Assembly (NCBI GenBank): GCA_964584755.1
Contig: CAZPAV010000034.1
Location: forward strand, 1 to 30,257
Source: CAZPAV01 sp964584755
Lineage (GTDB): Bacteria; Actinomycetota; Acidimicrobiia; Spongiisociales; UBA5794
Direction: 5' to 3'
DNA: 30,257 nt
The translations under genes were made by a program, and so were the position numbers. Within the stretch, counting starts at the first letter, position 1. Every line of letters begins with the position of its first letter. A model generated the notes under the pieces. The model saw only the letters and a list, made by a program, of their open reading frames with translations. It searched no databases and had not been told where the DNA came from. Positions 29,585-30,257 of this stretch are shown here, piece by piece.

Positions 29585-30257
29585 CGGCTCCTCCCGTCTC
29601 GACGTCCGCGTCGACCGGCTCGAGCAGGGTGACCCGCTCCGGGGTCTCGGGGAGGGAACGGGCGAGCGCCGCCAGCCGGGCGCGGAGTTGCCGGGCGGCC
29701 GGCCCGCCGGGGAGCGCCGCGGCCCGCCACTCCTCGGTCGCCCACCGGCCGGTGGCCTCGACGAGCACCCGGTCGAGGCTCCGGGCCGACGCCGCCCGCA
29801 CCGCCCCCAGGCGCGTCCCGAGGCGCCGTCGCAGCCGGCGGGGGACGGGACGCTCCGGGTCGAGGGCGAGTCGCCACATCGTGTCCACCGTTCTGCCCCG
29901 GTCGACGAGCCGCCACCACCGCGGCGAGATGGCCCCGGCGACCGTCGCCGCCAGCTCGGCCCGCCAGGTGTCGAGCCCGGTGGTGTCCTCGACCGGCTCG
30001 GTCTCCTCGACCGGTACCGGCGCGGCCACCCCGGCCTCCGCCCAGAGGCGGGGCACCGCCTCCCGCCGCTCCCGTCCCGCCGCGGCGACGGCCTCGAGGA
30101 GGATCCGGCGACCTTCCCGCCAGGGAACGGAGGCGGCGCGTCGACGGGTCTCCGCGTCGAGCGGCGCGGCGGCGAAGACCCGCTCCACGAGACGGGCCCG
30201 GGTGTGGGCCTCCCGCTCCCGGGCGGCGACGACCGCGGCGACCCGCCGGGCGCGGGC
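29577..30257 (-). CDS. C-terminal part of a probable GTPase partner protein
   Basis: The frame is open to the window edge, so this is the 3' part (about 226 residues) of a longer gene; the GTG at 30188 is not a likely start. It is helical and Arg/Ala-rich: LDTWRAELAATVAGAISPRWW, RRLRRRLGTRLGAVRAASARSLDRVLV, and an acidic end VDADVETGGADA. No GTPase motif falls in this part. By position next to a dynamin-like GTPase with overlapping ends, it is most likely the C-terminus of the paired GTPase, which would have its G motifs upstream of the window. That assignment is inference. Confidence 0.6.
   Translation of the reverse strand, partial: ARARRVAAVVAAREREAHTRARLVERVFAAAPLDAETRRRAASVPWREGRRILLEAVAAAGRERREAVPRLWAEAGVAAPVPVEETEPVEDTTGLDTWRAELAATVAGAISPRWWRLVDRGRTVDTMWRLALDPERPVPRRLRRRLGTRLGAVRAASARSLDRVLVEATGRWATEEWRAAALPGGPAARQLRARLAALARSLPETPERVTLLEPVDADVETGGADA

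Overview
The window is about 30 kb of very GC-rich chromosome (roughly 70% or more G+C by eye), densely packed with genes. The gene set points to an actinobacterium: a Mec-type JAMM peptidase lying with Rv1339-like MBL, rph and rdgB genes, a TIGR03083-type protein, DrrAB-like transporter genes, GTG/TTG starts, ATGA/GTGA gene overlaps, and TANNNT -10 boxes 6-8 nt before start codons. A deep lineage such as Acidimicrobiia is my guess, not shown. I see no phage, insertion sequence or CRISPR array. It reads as core chromosome.

Layout. 1-858: 3' part of a 2-oxoacid dehydrogenase E2 gene. 862-4591 (minus): tRNA-Pro, -Gly, -Arg, -His followed by tig-clpP-clpX (protein folding and proteolysis). 4649-5371: an HTH/endonuclease-like gene cut by one in-frame TGA. 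5382-5598: tRNA-Lys and tRNA-Leu. 5710-5928: small unknown gene. 5950-10504 (minus): a seven-gene overlapping cluster (ABC ATPase, ABC permease, JAMM peptidase, membrane protein, MBL phosphodiesterase, rph, rdgB). 10603-11829: class V PLP enzyme. 11855-13845 (minus): TIGR03083-like gene overlapping arginine deiminase. 13846-14163: an intergenic block with a 14-codon ORF behind a 16-nt sequence complementary to the 16S rRNA 3' end. 14164-16497: 6-phosphofructokinase, YbaK-domain protein, thioesterase-like protein. 16543-19528 (minus): mtnA followed by a class II aldolase-SDR fusion. 19630-21569 (minus): OmpR-type two-component system. 21646-22572: nuclease/lamin-tail lipoprotein. 22584-24131 (minus): P5C dehydrogenase. 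24240-24608: stand-alone receiver. 24660-25998: palindromic operator, ArsR/SmtB sensor and CDF efflux pump. 26030-26671 (minus): phosphoribosyltransferase. 26755-27714: diacylglycerol kinase-like protein. 27675-30257 (minus): MscS channel, dynamin-like GTPase and a truncated partner.

How the genes work together. The clearest functional units are tig-clpP-clpX, the ArsR/CDF metal resistance operon, the two-component pair, and mtnA with the aldolase-SDR fusion, which together suggest salvage of 5-(methylthio)ribose or 5-deoxyribose through a dihydroxyacetone-phosphate-forming aldolase. The most unusual items are the mini-ORF with the rRNA-complementary leader and the TGA-interrupted gene.
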